From Acidobacteriota bacterium (GTDB lineage: Bacteria; Acidobacteriota; Terriglobia; Acidiferrales; UBA7541): a stretch of 53,092 bases of DNA. The stretch's first letter is position 1; every line of letters starts with the position of its first letter. The notes under the pieces were generated by a model, which was not told the origin of the DNA, made no database searches, and was given only the letters and a program-made list of their open reading frames with translations. Below, in pieces: positions 1 through 9,469 of the stretch. The translations under genes were made by a program, and so were the position numbers. Location: the NCBI GenBank assembly GCA_003154775.1, contig PMES01000129.1, positions 8,415 to 61,506 of the forward strand, given 5' to 3'.

Positions 1-836
1 ACTCCCGCGATGGCCAGAATGTCGCCGGGCCGGCCGATGGTCTCCTCGACCCGCTTCAGCCCCTCGAACGAATACAGCTTGGTGATGCGGGTGCGCTGGA
101 GGCTGCCGTCCAGTTTCGCGATGCCCACTTCGTCGCCCAGGCGCAGCGTGCCCTCGAAGACGCGGCCGATGGCCAGCCGGCCGAGGTAGTCGCTGTAGTC
201 CAGGTTGGCTACGAGCAGTTGCAGCACGGCGTCGGGATCGCCCGCCGGAGCGGGGATGCGCGCGAGGATGGTTTCGAACAGAGGGCGCAGGTCGGTGGAG
301 GGATCCTCGAGGGACAGCTTGGCCACGCCGGCGCGGGCGTTGGTGTAAACCACCGGGAAATCGAGCAGGTCCTCGGTGGCGTCCAGGTCGATGAAGAGAT
401 CGTAGACCTCGTTGAGGACTTCCTGGATGCGCGCGTCCGGCCGGTCGATCTTGTTGATCACCAGCACCGGAGGCAAATTGGCTTCCAGGGCCTTCATGAG
501 CACGTAGCGGGTCTGGGGCAGCGGGCCCTCGCTCGCGTCCACCAGGAGCATGACGCCATCCACGAGCTTGAGCGCGCGCTCCACTTCGCCGCCGAAATCG
601 CTGTGCCCCGGCGTGTCCACGATGTTGATCTTGACGCCGCGATAGCGCACGCCGGTGTTCTTCGAGAGAATGGTGATGCCGCGCTCGCGCTCCAGGTCCA
701 TGGAATCGAGCACCTGTTCATGCATTTCGCGCTGCGTGAGGGCGCCGGTCAATTCGAGCAGGCGATCGGCAAGCGTCGATTTGCCGTGGTCAATGTGCGC
801 GATGATGCAGAAATTTCGTATGAACTTTGGGTCCAT
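1..836 (-). CDS. typA: Translational GTPase TypA/BipA, N-terminal part (runs off window edge)
   Basis: Ribosome-associated translational GTPase implicated in ribosome assembly and stress/cold adaptation. The visible 278 residues begin [20 protein letters not shown] and carry the P-loop (HIDHGKS, residues about 15-21), the switch I end (ERERGIT), G3 DTPGH, G4 NKID and then the start of domain II. The stretch [20 protein letters not shown] and the [19 protein letters not shown] region match TypA better than its relative LepA, although the very N-terminus is LepA-like. ATG at 834-836 is preceded by a GGAAG ribosome binding site. The reading frame is open to base 1, so the C-terminal half is outside the window. 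Divergent from the TPR/GAF protein. Confidence 0.9.
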   Translation of the reverse strand, partial: MDPKFIRNFCIIAHIDHGKSTLADRLLELTGALTQREMHEQVLDSMDLERERGITILSKNTGVRYRGVKINIVDTPGHSDFGGEVERALKLVDGVMLLVDASEGPLPQTRYVLMKALEANLPPVLVINKIDRPDARIQEVLNEVYDLFIDLDATEDLLDFPVVYTNARAGVAKLSLEDPSTDLRPLFETILARIPAPAGDPDAVLQLLVANLDYSDYLGRLAIGRVFEGTLRLGDEVGIAKLDGSLQRTRITKLYSFEGLKRVEETIGRPGDILAIAG

Positions 837-1246
837 TCGCTTCCGTTACCGCCAGGGTTGTGCCTGATGGTGTTCCCGTGAGATAGACGGCGGGCCCAGG
901 CGCTGGGGCGAGCACCTCTCACCCTGCTCGAAGCTTGCCGTGTAGACTCCTAGTTTGCCACAAACGTATGGGGACGTCAGCCCGCACGGCTGCGAGGTAG
1001 TGGGTCAGTTTCGGGTATTCGCGTAATCGGAAACTGAGCCAGTACCGGCTGCGAGGCGCCGCAGGAGATTCGCCGCACGGAGATACGGGAAGCGTTGACC
1101 GGAGTGCCTCTTGCCGGATTCCCCATCATGGTGCCAGTCTCGTTATGCCACTTTTCGGGGCGGGTATATAGTGAAAGGTGGGTTCGTGCCACCCGCGAAC
1201 CTGCCTTACCCAACGCCAAAGCAGCATCCAAGGGCAAATCAGACAG
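837..1246. other. Intergenic region between divergent typA and TPR/GAF gene
   Basis: 410 bases without a convincing gene. It must hold the promoters for both divergent genes. It contains the inverted repeat at 1005-1037 and a TATATA box at 1165-1170 about 80 bases before the rightward gene, with no good -35 hexamer beside it. No tRNA or riboswitch fold is recognised. Confidence 0.5.
1005..1037. repeat. Inverted repeat, 8-bp perfect arms, 17-base loop
   Basis: TCAGTTTC at 1005-1012 is exactly complementary to GAAACTGA at 1030-1037. It lies between divergent promoters, so it could be an operator or simply a hairpin. No function can be assigned. Confidence 0.4.
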
Positions 1247-3835
1247 ATGGCCTCAGACGTCAACAAACATCTGGAACGCGCGAAGAAGTTTCTGGAAAAG
1301 AACCGCGTGGAGGACGCCATCGAGGCGTACCTGGCGGTTCTGGACGAGGCGCCGCTGCACGCAGAGGCATCGCAGGCGCTGGGCGATCTCTATACGCGCG
1401 TGGACCAGCCAGACCGCGCGGCCGTTTACTATGGCCACCTGTTTGACCTGCTCGTCGAGCCCAGGGACGAAACCAAGGCACTGGCCATCTACAACCGCTT
1501 TCTGCGCCATTCCCCCGCGCCGCAGTCGCCCGAACGCATTGCGCGTTACGCCTTCCTGCAGCAGAAGCAAAACCGGCCGGAAGAAGCCATCGAGCAATAC
1601 AGCAAAGCCGCGGAACTCTTCAGCGAAGCGGGCCGGGGCGAGGACGCGTTGTTTTGCTGGGAGCGCACCGCGCAACTCGATCCGGACAATTTGAAACGTC
1701 AATTGAAGGTGGCGGAGGGAGCGGCACTACTGGGAATGAATGCGCTGGCGGCGCGGTCGTTCCTGCGTGCCGGGCAACTCGCCACGGCGAGCGGCGACCA
1801 GATAGAGGCGCTGAAATTCCTGGGCCGCGCGTACGGGCTGGCGCCGCAGGAACGCAGCGTGGCACTGCTCTATGCCGGAGCGAAATTGCGGAATGGAGAG
1901 TCGGCGGAGGCCGCGGCGCTGCTTGAACCATTTGCCGCGAGCGAAGGTGACGTGGCCTTCCTGAACACGTTTGCCGATGCGCTGCGCCAGGCGGGGCAGC
2001 TCGATCGCGCCCGGTCCATCCTGGAACGCTTGCTGCGCGAGAAAAATGAAGGCATTACGCGGCTGTTCGATCTCGCCGACGCCTATTCCGATACTGGGCA
2101 GGACAACAAATCGGTGGAAATCCTGCAGACGCTAAAGCGGCGGATGTTCGCGGACAAAAAGCATGGCGAATTCATGGTCCAGGTCGAAGAGTTAGGCGCC
2201 AAACATCCGGAGTCGCTCCCCATCCTGGAGTTTTGGGCGGCAGTCTACAACGAGCTAAACCGCGAGTCGCAATACTTTGAAGTACTCATTAAATTGTTTG
2301 ACGCCAATTTCAATTCCGGGAGTTTTCAGAAGGCCAGCGAAGTGCTCGAGCGCCTGGTGGACATTGATTCGTACGATTATCGCAACCAGCAGCGGATGGA
2401 GCAGCTCAGTGGGCACGTCGACGAGGCTTTTCTACGCCGCGTGGCCGGGCGCATGGCCAAAAGCGCAACCGTGGCCGCGTCCCCCTCTTCTCACCCAAAG
2501 GCAGTAGCGAGCCAGGAGGTTGCGGAAACCGCTCCAGTGACCGAAGAAGGCCGCAAGCTGCAGGCATTGGAAGATCTGATCGTGCAGACGGAGATCTTTT
2601 TGCAGTACTCGCTGCAAAGCAAGGCGGTGGAAAGGCTGCAGAAAATCGCGGCGATGTTTCCGGGAGAAGAAGACCATAACGAACGGTTACACAGCTTGTA
2701 TCAACTGGCGAACTGGTGGCCGAAGCCGCAAGGAAGGCCCGAAGGCTCCGGAAGAACAGCAACCGCGCCGGTTGTGGAAGCGCAACCCACCCCGCCGACC
2801 GGGCGCACGGGAAGCTACACCGCGGAGACTTTGCGCGACCTTACCAAGATTTCGGAGATCAACCAGAAGATTTTCCGGCAGCAGACGCCCCGGGCCATGC
2901 TGAATACCACGGTCAACGAGGTGGGCACTTATCTGAAGGCCGCGCGGACACTCGCGGTCATCGGTGTTCCGGGCAGGCCGCCGGAGATGGCCGCGGAATA
3001 TTGTACGTCGGGATTGAAGCCCGCACCGGGCGCGCAAGTGGTGTTCGTACTCGCGCAAATGGAAAAAGCCGTGCCCGACGAATTGGGCGGGCTGGTGGTG
3101 GACGCAAGCGAGGGATCCATCCTGAACGAACTGGGACTGCAAACGGCACTGGGTGTAACCATCACGGACAAAGAGACGCAAAGCCCGGCGGGGATGGTGA
3201 TCGTCGGCCACCAGGGGGAGCACCGCTGGAAGCCGAATGAGACCTACTTCCTGCAGGCCATCGGCGACCAAATGATGATGAGCGTCAGCCACACGCGGTT
3301 GCGCTCGCTGGTGCGCCGCATGGGCGTTTCGGATGAACGCACTGGATTACTCAGCCGCAGCTCGTACGTTGGATGCCTCCTGAATGAAGCGGACCGCGCG
3401 CGCACGCAAGGCACGCCACTTTCGCTGGCTGTTTTGCAGATTGACCGCGGAGCAGAAATGCTGCGCCAGCAGGGGGAAACACCTCTCGAGAAATTCCTGG
3501 AGCAGTTGGCGCGCTCGTTGCAGCCCATGGTCCGGCAGAATGATATGGCCGTGAAGTACACGTCGTGGGCGCTGGCATTCATTCTGCCCGATACATCGCT
3601 TTCGGGCGCGCAGAACCTGGTGGAGAAATTGCGCCGCGCCGCCGCGGGGGTTCGCCCGCCGTGGGATTCGACGCAGATCACGCTGAGCGCGGGAATTGTG
3701 GAAGCCGTGGCGAAACAGGAGTATGACAGCGAAGACATTGTGACCGACCTGATCAACCGCGCGGAATCAAGCATGGATGAAGCGCGGAAACGCGGGGGAG
3801 ATACCGTGGTCGTCGCCGAAATTCAGCGGCCGTGA
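1247..3835 (+). CDS. TPR-repeat protein with GAF domain and degenerate GGDEF domain
   Basis: 862-residue probable cytoplasmic signalling or scaffold protein. Residues 1 to about 400 are helical TPR-like repeats (for example HAEASQALGDLYTRVDQPDR). After an Ala/Pro-rich linker a GAF-like domain (about 525-690) begins with KISEINQKIFRQQTP, and the C-terminal 165 residues have the GGDEF-domain frame: DERTGLLSRSSY at the start and AFILPDTS, ITLSAGIVEA and AESSMDEARKRGGD later. The catalytic loop reads Y-TSWAL-AFILPDT where an active cyclase has Y-GGDEF-A, so diguanylate cyclase activity is not expected. A GTG start at 1178 is possible, but MASDVNKHLERAKK at 1247 is the more natural start. Monocistronic, divergent from typA. 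Confidence 0.8.
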   Translation: MASDVNKHLERAKKFLEKNRVEDAIEAYLAVLDEAPLHAEASQALGDLYTRVDQPDRAAVYYGHLFDLLVEPRDETKALAIYNRFLRHSPAPQSPERIARYAFLQQKQNRPEEAIEQYSKAAELFSEAGRGEDALFCWERTAQLDPDNLKRQLKVAEGAALLGMNALAARSFLRAGQLATASGDQIEALKFLGRAYGLAPQERSVALLYAGAKLRNGESAEAAALLEPFAASEGDVAFLNTFADALRQAGQLDRARSILERLLREKNEGITRLFDLADAYSDTGQDNKSVEILQTLKRRMFADKKHGEFMVQVEELGAKHPESLPILEFWAAVYNELNRESQYFEVLIKLFDANFNSGSFQKASEVLERLVDIDSYDYRNQQRMEQLSGHVDEAFLRRVAGRMAKSATVAASPSSHPKAVASQEVAETAPVTEEGRKLQALEDLIVQTEIFLQYSLQSKAVERLQKIAAMFPGEEDHNERLHSLYQLANWWPKPQGRPEGSGRTATAPVVEAQPTPPTGRTGSYTAETLRDLTKISEINQKIFRQQTPRAMLNTTVNEVGTYLKAARTLAVIGVPGRPPEMAAEYCTSGLKPAPGAQVVFVLAQMEKAVPDELGGLVVDASEGSILNELGLQTALGVTITDKETQSPAGMVIVGHQGEHRWKPNETYFLQAIGDQMMMSVSHTRLRSLVRRMGVSDERTGLLSRSSYVGCLLNEADRARTQGTPLSLAVLQIDRGAEMLRQQGETPLEKFLEQLARSLQPMVRQNDMAVKYTSWALAFILPDTSLSGAQNLVEKLRRAAAGVRPPWDSTQITLSAGIVEAVAKQEYDSEDIVTDLINRAESSMDEARKRGGDTVVVAEIQRP

Positions 3836-3973
3836 AGCAAGGCCTGATTGATGGCCGGCACGCAGCATGGAAATCAGCACAGGCGAAGCCAGACGTTTCC
3901 AACCTCTGATACACTTTTCCGGGGTAGTTGTTCCCGCCGCAGGCATCGGAATTCGCAGACGTGAGGAAAGAGA

Positions 3974-4855
3974 ATGGCGATCCAAAAAGTCGGCGTCGTT
4001 GGGTGTGGGCTGATGGGTTCGGGCATTGCGCAAGTGTCGGCGCAAGCCGGGTTTCAGACTGTAGTGCGGGAAGTGAGCGCGGACCTTGTTGAAAAGGGGC
4101 TCAAAGGCATTGAGAAGAATCTGGTGCGACTGGTGGAAAAGGGGACGCTGCCGGAAGCGGCAAAGAGCGAAACTCGAGGGCGGCTGAAGGGCACGACTTC
4201 CCTTGAGGACTTGAAGGATTGCGACGTAATCGTTGAAGCGATCATTGAACAATTGCCCGCAAAACGGGAGCTATTCTCGGCGCTGGATGCCATTTGCGGC
4301 CCAAACACCATTTTCGCGAGCAATACTTCTTCCCTGACGATTACGGAGATTGCCGCAGCCACGAAGCGGCCGCAGCGCTTTGTCGGCCTGCATTTTTTCA
4401 ATCCGGTGCCGGTCATGAAGCTGGTGGAAGTAGTCAGGACGATTGCGACCGACCCGGGCGTTTATGAGGAGATGTTCGGGTTCGGCGCGAAACTGGGCAA
4501 GACGCCGGTGCGGGCTCAGGACGGCGGCGGCTTCATCGTGAACCGGCTTCTGGTGCCGTACCTGTTGGACGCGATTCGCGCGCTGGAAGAGGGCGTCGGC
4601 TCCGTGCTCGATATCGACAACTCGATGAAGCTGGGCTGTGGGTATCCGATGGGGCCTTTCACGTTGCTTGATTTTGTCGGCCTCGACACGACGTACTACA
4701 TTTCTCAGATCATGTTCGACGAGTTCAAGGAAAAGCGTTTCGCTGCGCCGCCGCTCTTGAAACGCATGGTGCTGGCGGGCTGGCACGGCAAGAAGAGCGG
4801 CCGCGGATTCTACGACTACAGCGACCCCAACAATCCGAAGCCGATGCAGCTTTAA
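3974..4855 (+). CDS. 3-hydroxyacyl-CoA (3-hydroxybutyryl-CoA) dehydrogenase
   Basis: NAD-dependent oxidation of 3-hydroxyacyl-CoA to 3-ketoacyl-CoA in beta-oxidation or butanoate metabolism. 293 residues, the usual length of stand-alone Hbd/PaaH-type enzymes. The Rossmann motif GCGLMGSG is at residues 10-17, the SNTSSLTIT segment near 118, and the catalytic His is in LHFFNPVPVMKLVEVV at about 140. The C-terminal helical domain has GFIVNRLLVPYL and DFVGLDT. A GAGGAAAG ribosome binding site precedes the ATG. The stop is followed after ten bases by an enoyl-CoA hydratase, so the two consecutive beta-oxidation steps are co-transcribed. Confidence 0.92.
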   Translation: MAIQKVGVVGCGLMGSGIAQVSAQAGFQTVVREVSADLVEKGLKGIEKNLVRLVEKGTLPEAAKSETRGRLKGTTSLEDLKDCDVIVEAIIEQLPAKRELFSALDAICGPNTIFASNTSSLTITEIAAATKRPQRFVGLHFFNPVPVMKLVEVVRTIATDPGVYEEMFGFGAKLGKTPVRAQDGGGFIVNRLLVPYLLDAIRALEEGVGSVLDIDNSMKLGCGYPMGPFTLLDFVGLDTTYYISQIMFDEFKEKRFAAPPLLKRMVLAGWHGKKSGRGFYDYSDPNNPKPMQL

Positions 4856-4865
4856 GGAAGAAACG

Positions 4866-5648
4866 ATGGCCTACGAAAACCTGCTGTACGAGAAAAAGGA
4901 AGGAATCGCCTGCATCACGTTCAACCGGCCCAAGGTGTTGAACGCGCTGAACCGCAAGACCGTCGAGGAGTTGCAACAGGTGCTGCTGGACGCGCGCGAG
5001 GATTCGAGCGTGCGCGTGCTGATCCTCACCGGCTCCGGCGAAAAGGCTTTTGTTGCCGGCGCCGATATCAATGAACTGGCGCAACAAACGCCGGTGAATG
5101 GCAAGGAGTTTTCCATTTTCGGCCAGGGCGTGTTCCACCTGCTGGAGAGCATCGGCAAGCCCTCCATCTGCGCCATTAACGGGTTTGCGCTTGGCGGAGG
5201 GTGCGAGTTGGCGCTCGCCTGCTCCATTCGACTGGCCAGCAAAACCGCGAGACTCGGGCAGCCCGAGGTGAAGCTCGGCATCATTCCGGGTTACGGCGGC
5301 TCGCAACGCCTGGCGCGGCTTTGCGGCAAAGGCGTGGCCCACGAGCTTTGCCTGACCGGCGAAACGATCACTGCGGACGAAGCGCAGCGTATCGGGCTGG
5401 TGAATCACATATACGAGCCCGCGGAGTTGTTGCCCGCCGCCGAAGCCCTGGCAAAAAAGATTATCGAGAAAGCGCCGCTGGCCGTGAAATACTGCATGGA
5501 GGCCATCGAGCGCGGCGTGGAGATGCCGCAGGAGGAAGGTCTCTTCCTGGAGGCGACCCTGTTTGGGCTATGCTGTGCTACGGAAGACATGCGGGAAGGA
5601 ACAAAGGCTTTCTTGGAGAAGCGAGCAGCCGCTTTCAAAGGGAAGTAG
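4866..5648 (+). CDS. Enoyl-CoA hydratase/isomerase (crotonase family)
   Basis: Hydrates 2-enoyl-CoA to 3-hydroxyacyl-CoA, the step before the dehydrogenase encoded immediately upstream. 260 residues, typical for the family. The oxyanion-hole segment FVAGADINEL is at about 61-70, the second glycine-rich segment ALGGGCELALACS near 107-119, and the catalytic glutamate is in LGQPEVKLGIIPGYGG near 131-146. The C-terminus ends with the acyl-pocket helix AFLEKRAAAFKGK. The ribosome binding site AAGGAAG lies 5-6 bases before ATG. Substrate chain length cannot be read from sequence. Confidence 0.92.
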   Translation: MAYENLLYEKKEGIACITFNRPKVLNALNRKTVEELQQVLLDAREDSSVRVLILTGSGEKAFVAGADINELAQQTPVNGKEFSIFGQGVFHLLESIGKPSICAINGFALGGGCELALACSIRLASKTARLGQPEVKLGIIPGYGGSQRLARLCGKGVAHELCLTGETITADEAQRIGLVNHIYEPAELLPAAEALAKKIIEKAPLAVKYCMEAIERGVEMPQEEGLFLEATLFGLCCATEDMREGTKAFLEKRAAAFKGK

Positions 5649-5699
5649 TGGGAGAAACGCAGGGTCTAAGGCGCAGAGTTTCAGATTGGCGGATCGAGA

Positions 5700-6224
5700 A
5701 TGGCGGAAAACAAAAAGTTCGGAAAAATCGATGGCAGCTTGAGCGCCGAAGGTTTGCGCTTCGGGATCGTTGTCAGCCGGTTCAACAGTTTCATCACTGA
5801 AAGGCTGTTACAAGGTGCGGTAGATGCGTTGGAGCGCGCGGGCGCGAGCAGCAAGAGTATTGATGTGGCGCACGTGCCGGGTTCGTTTGAGTTGCCTCTG
5901 ACGGCCAAGAAACTCGCGACGACCGGAAAATACGATGCGCTGATTGCCATTGGGTGCATTATCCGCGGCGAAACCGCGCATTACGATTATGTCTGCTCCG
6001 AAACGGCACGGGGTTTGCAGCTCGCGCAAATGGACACCGGGGTTCCCATTATGTTTTGTGTGTTGACGTGCGATACGCTGGAGCAAGCCGTCGATCGCGC
6101 GGGCCTGAAGTGTGGCAACAAAGGCTTTGAAGCGGGGCTCGGGGCCATTGAGATGGCGCAGCTTTCGCGGAAGCTCCGCAGCGCGGCAAAGCCGGTGGCA
6201 GCGCGCAAAGGCCGGCGAACCTAA
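5700..6224 (+). CDS. ribH: 6,7-dimethyl-8-ribityllumazine synthase
   Basis: Penultimate step of riboflavin synthesis: condenses 5-amino-6-ribitylamino-uracil with 3,4-dihydroxy-2-butanone 4-phosphate. 174 residues. Family landmarks are IVVSRFN near the N-terminus, the VPGSFELP loop, the [11 protein letters not shown] segment carrying the catalytic His (about residue 93), and [17 protein letters not shown]. No other rib gene is in the window and no FMN riboswitch is visible upstream. The nusB start codon follows its stop by one base, the common ribH-nusB pairing. Confidence 0.93.
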   Translation: MAENKKFGKIDGSLSAEGLRFGIVVSRFNSFITERLLQGAVDALERAGASSKSIDVAHVPGSFELPLTAKKLATTGKYDALIAIGCIIRGETAHYDYVCSETARGLQLAQMDTGVPIMFCVLTCDTLEQAVDRAGLKCGNKGFEAGLGAIEMAQLSRKLRSAAKPVAARKGRRT

Positions 6225-6225
6225 C

Positions 6226-6633
6226 GTGTCCCTGCGAACCAAATCCCGCGAGTTTGCCATGCAGATGCTCTTTCAGTGGGAGATGAGCCAGCAGGAACCT
6301 GCAAAACTCGAAGCAAAATTCTGGAAGGGCGCCAAAGCCGCGGAGCAGACACGCGCGTTTGCCAATCAATTGTTTGAAGGCGCCGTGCACGATTCCAAAG
6401 CGCTTGACGAATTGATTTCAAAGCATGCCGTAAACTGGCGCCTGGAACGCCTTTCCGTCATCGACCGCGCTATCCTTCGGCTGGCACTGCACGAGATGCG
6501 CGCCACGGACACGCCGCCGAAAGTGGTGATCAATGAAGCGGTGGAGCTGGCCAAGAAATTCTCCTCGGAAGAAGCGGGCGGCTTCGTGAACGGGATTTTG
6601 GACACTTTTCGTAAGACAATGCAGGGATCGTAG
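6226..6633 (+). CDS. nusB: Transcription antitermination factor NusB
   Basis: RNA-binding helical protein of the rRNA antitermination complex (binds boxA with S10/NusE). 135 residues from a GTG start: VSLRTKSREFAMQMLFQWEM. Typical conserved parts are RLSVIDRAILRLALHEM and the C-terminal PKVVINEAVELAKKFS, followed by FVNGILDTF. The frame stays open upstream inside ribH to 6112, but only the GTG at 6226, right after the ribH stop, gives a normal NusB length and N-terminus. Probably translationally coupled to ribH. Confidence 0.92.
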   Translation: MSLRTKSREFAMQMLFQWEMSQQEPAKLEAKFWKGAKAAEQTRAFANQLFEGAVHDSKALDELISKHAVNWRLERLSVIDRAILRLALHEMRATDTPPKVVINEAVELAKKFSSEEAGGFVNGILDTFRKTMQGS

Positions 6634-6700
6634 TCGCGGGATTTTCTGGCCTCGGTGAAACCCGAAGCCCTTTTTCATTTTGAAGCGGTGAGGCGATGCT

Positions 6701-7582
6701 TCAGGTGCGAATCAGGCCTTCAAAGACTTTCACAGCCGCGCCGCTGACTCTTGGAGTGAGTTTCTTTCCGGTTTGCGAAACTTCCACCTCAATTTCGCTG
6801 GGGCGTCCCATCTCGACTCCTTGCGAGACTTGCAACGTGTGCCCCGCGCCCAGCTTCCCGCGCTTGACAAGATACGCTCCGAGCGAGCCCGCCGCCGATC
6901 CTGTGGCGGCATCTTCGTAGAGTTCCCAGGGCATCATCCCGCGGGCAAAAGCGCCCGTGCCATTGCCGAGCGCGAAGCAATACGCGAGCGCGCCCTGCTT
7001 GCCGATCAGCCGCGCCAACTCCACCATGTTCATTTTGATTTTCGCCAGAGCCGCGCGGTTACGCAGCGGCACCATTAGGTTGAAAATTCCTGTAGAAACG
7101 AACTCCGGCGGGAGATTCGGATCGAAATCCCTGGGAGTGAGGCCAAGAGCGGCGGCAAGTTTTTTCTGATCCACTTTCGAGGGTTTGAAAATGGCTTCTT
7201 TTTGCGTCATCGTCACGCGCTGTGGCCGCCCGTCCTTGAAGCGGATTTCCACCGGAAGAATGCCCGCGCCCGTTTGCTGCAGCACGTGCACGCCGCCTTC
7301 CTGCGCGGGGACGACGCCCAGCTCCGCAAGCAGAAACCAGGTCCCGATTACCGGATGGCCCGCCAGCTTGAGTTCTTCCTTGGTGGTGAAGATGCGCAAG
7401 CGCGCCAGCGCGCGATCGTCGGTGGGCTTTTGCACAAAGACCGTTTCCGAGAGGTTCATCTCGCGGGCGATGGCCAGCATCTGATCCTGCGAAAAACCAT
7501 CCCCATCGGTTATGACGGCGAGGGGATTGCCTTGAAAGCGCGTGGTGGTGAAAACGTCCATGGTGAAGAAGCGATGATCCAT
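6701..7582 (-). CDS. PhzF family isomerase/epimerase-like protein
   Basis: 293-residue member of the PhzF/diaminopimelate-epimerase fold. It opens with DVFTTTRFQGNPLAVI. The conserved acid is in MNLSETVFV (about residue 45), where PhzF has its catalytic glutamate. The second half carries AFARGMMPWELYEDAATGSAAGSLGAYLV, the second conserved active-site loop. There are no phenazine genes nearby, so the substrate is unknown and the name refers only to family. A GGAGCAC ribosome binding site lies before the ATG. Last gene of the leftward run that starts with the aminotransferase. Confidence 0.85.
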   Translation of the reverse strand: MDHRFFTMDVFTTTRFQGNPLAVITDGDGFSQDQMLAIAREMNLSETVFVQKPTDDRALARLRIFTTKEELKLAGHPVIGTWFLLAELGVVPAQEGGVHVLQQTGAGILPVEIRFKDGRPQRVTMTQKEAIFKPSKVDQKKLAAALGLTPRDFDPNLPPEFVSTGIFNLMVPLRNRAALAKIKMNMVELARLIGKQGALAYCFALGNGTGAFARGMMPWELYEDAATGSAAGSLGAYLVKRGKLGAGHTLQVSQGVEMGRPSEIEVEVSQTGKKLTPRVSGAAVKVFEGLIRT

Positions 7583-7622
7583 ATGTGCTCCGTATCTATC
7601 GCCGAGCGGGCGACGGGCTGCT

Positions 7623-7982
7623 TCAAATCCGCTCGAGTTGGCTGACGGTCCTTTCGTTGCTGATGTTCCCGGTGTTCAGTGTGCCCTTCGGCTCCAGCAG
7701 GACAATGTGCACTTCCTCGTCGGCAACGGGCAGATGCTCCACGCCATGCGGCACGATGACAAACTCTCCTTCGCGCACCACCGCCTCATGGCCGCGAAAC
7801 TTCATGCGCAAGGTTCCCTTGACCACTAGAAAGAGTTCGTCTTCCGTTTCATGGTGGTGCCACAGGAATTCGCCCTTCAGCTTCACGGCTTTCACATGGA
7901 AGTCGTTCACTTCGCCGATGAGGCGGGGTTTGCAATAATCCTGAAACTTGCTGAATTTCTCGGCCAGATTCACGGTTTGCAT
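7623..7982 (-). CDS. Small cupin-domain protein
   Basis: 119-residue single-domain cupin. Cupin motif 1 appears as WHHHETEDELFLVVKGTLRM, with metal ligands H-H-E, and motif 2 as GEFVIVPHGVEHLPVADEE with the later His. A soluble metal-binding beta barrel; substrate unknown. Starts only nine bases after the phosphohexomutase stop with an AGGGGA ribosome binding site, so it is co-transcribed with the mannose genes. It could act on a sugar derivative, but nothing in the sequence proves that. Confidence 0.82.
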   Translation of the reverse strand: MQTVNLAEKFSKFQDYCKPRLIGEVNDFHVKAVKLKGEFLWHHHETEDELFLVVKGTLRMKFRGHEAVVREGEFVIVPHGVEHLPVADEEVHIVLLEPKGTLNTGNISNERTVSQLERI

Positions 7983-7991
7983 CTTGATCCC

Positions 7992-9401
7992 CTAGAGGCT
8001 TTGAATTGCCGCAACTGTAGCCTGCAAGACTTTCTGCGTGGTTTCCGCGCTGGTTGTTTCGGAATAGATACGCAGCAGATTCTCCGTGCCGGAAGCGCGC
8101 ACCATTACCCATCCAATGTCGCCAAGATAAACCTTGATTCCATCCAGGGATTCCCGCCGCACCACCGGCCAGTCGAGCAACCGCTGCAACTGGCCATCGG
8201 AAAAGTAGACGATGGCCTTTTCTTTTTGCCGGCGGGTCACGTCCAGATCGATGCGTCCGTAGCGGTGTTCGCCGAATTCCGCGTGCAGCGCGTCAACCAA
8301 TTCTCCCAGCGATTTACCGTGCCAGGCCATCAATTCGGCAAGCAGAAGCGCGGAGACTGTCGCATCGCGTTCGGGCAAATACAGGCTGGTGCCGATGCCG
8401 CCGCTTTCTTCACCGCCGATCAGGATATTTTGTTCCAGCATGAGTTCGCAGATGTATTTGAAGCCGACGGGAACTTCATGGAGCTTGCGGCCGTATTTGG
8501 CGGCCAGCTTATCGATCAGCTTGGTTACCGAGAAGGTTTTGGCGATATCGCCGGGAAGATTTCGAGTGCCGATGAGGTGCCAAACCATCAGCACGAAGAT
8601 TTGGTGGGGGTTGATGAAGCTGCCGTCGCGATCGATGGCGCCAATGCGGTCGCCATCGCCATCCGCAGCGAAGCCCGCGTCATACTTTCCGGCAAGAACC
8701 GCTTGGCGCAACGCTTCGATGTGCGGCTCGATCGGCTCCGGATGCACGCCTCCGAAACGCGCATCGCGCGTGCCGCGAATTTCATCGCATTTCACGCCAT
8801 TCCGGGTGAACAATTCGGGCAGTAGCCCTGCCGCGGAGCCATGCATGGGATCCGAAACAAATCGAAATTTCGCGGCGCGTAACTTCTCCCAATCCACCAG
8901 TTTTTCCACCGTATCGAGATACGGCCCCCGCGGATCAAACGAGTGAATTAAGTCCCTTCGCGGCGGCAACGGCGGCACGCCGGTACGCAACACGCCGTCC
9001 AGTTCCTTCTCGATTTGGGACACGATGGATGGGAGCGCGCTGCTGCCATAACTCGCCTTGTATTTGATCCCATTCCACTCGGATGGATTGTGACTGGCAG
9101 TGACAACGATGCCCCCCGCCGCGCCGCGTTGCCGCACCAGCAGTGAAATGGCCGGCGTTGGGCAGGGCTTGTCCGCCAGCCAGACGGGTGTTCCCGTCGC
9201 GCTGAAGACGTCTGCGATTTCGGCAGCCGTGCGATCCGCAAATTGGCGGTGATCGTAGCCGATCAGCACTCCCTTTCGCGCGTCTTCGCCGCGAACCACA
9301 TAGCGCGCAATGGCATAGGCAACCAGCCGCACATTCTCCGGTGTGAAATCTTCGCCAATCACACCGCGCCAGCCATCGGTTCCAAACTTGATGTTGGTCA
9401 T
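7992..9401 (-). CDS. Phosphoglucomutase/phosphomannomutase family enzyme
   Basis: Alpha-D-phosphohexomutase, converting hexose 6-phosphate to hexose 1-phosphate. 469 residues from MTNIKFGTDGWRGVIGEDF; the frame extends upstream but this N-terminus is the canonical one. The active-site serine loop TASHNPSEWNG is near residue 100, the metal loop DGDGDRIGAI near 243, the sugar-specificity loop GGEESGGIG near 328, and the phosphate loop RASGTENLLRIY near 433. Lying downstream of manA and manC, it would supply mannose 1-phosphate for GDP-mannose synthesis. Glucose-phosphate activity cannot be excluded. Confidence 0.9.
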   Translation of the reverse strand: MTNIKFGTDGWRGVIGEDFTPENVRLVAYAIARYVVRGEDARKGVLIGYDHRQFADRTAAEIADVFSATGTPVWLADKPCPTPAISLLVRQRGAAGGIVVTASHNPSEWNGIKYKASYGSSALPSIVSQIEKELDGVLRTGVPPLPPRRDLIHSFDPRGPYLDTVEKLVDWEKLRAAKFRFVSDPMHGSAAGLLPELFTRNGVKCDEIRGTRDARFGGVHPEPIEPHIEALRQAVLAGKYDAGFAADGDGDRIGAIDRDGSFINPHQIFVLMVWHLIGTRNLPGDIAKTFSVTKLIDKLAAKYGRKLHEVPVGFKYICELMLEQNILIGGEESGGIGTSLYLPERDATVSALLLAELMAWHGKSLGELVDALHAEFGEHRYGRIDLDVTRRQKEKAIVYFSDGQLQRLLDWPVVRRESLDGIKVYLGDIGWVMVRASGTENLLRIYSETTSAETTQKVLQATVAAIQSL

Positions 9402-9469
9402 TGCTTGTGAGTATACGCGAAGCGCCGGGGAGGCCAAATACCGCAATGGACTGCCTTGGAATGAGACAG

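Noticed and set aside
1178-1246. Upstream GTG start adding 23 residues to the TPR/GAF protein
   Set aside because: The extension is Cys/Gln-rich and unlike the following helical repeats; the ATG at 1247 starts directly at the first helix.
5649-5699. Possible FMN riboswitch before ribH
   Set aside because: Only 51 bases separate the crotonase stop and ribH; no RFN-element segments are present.
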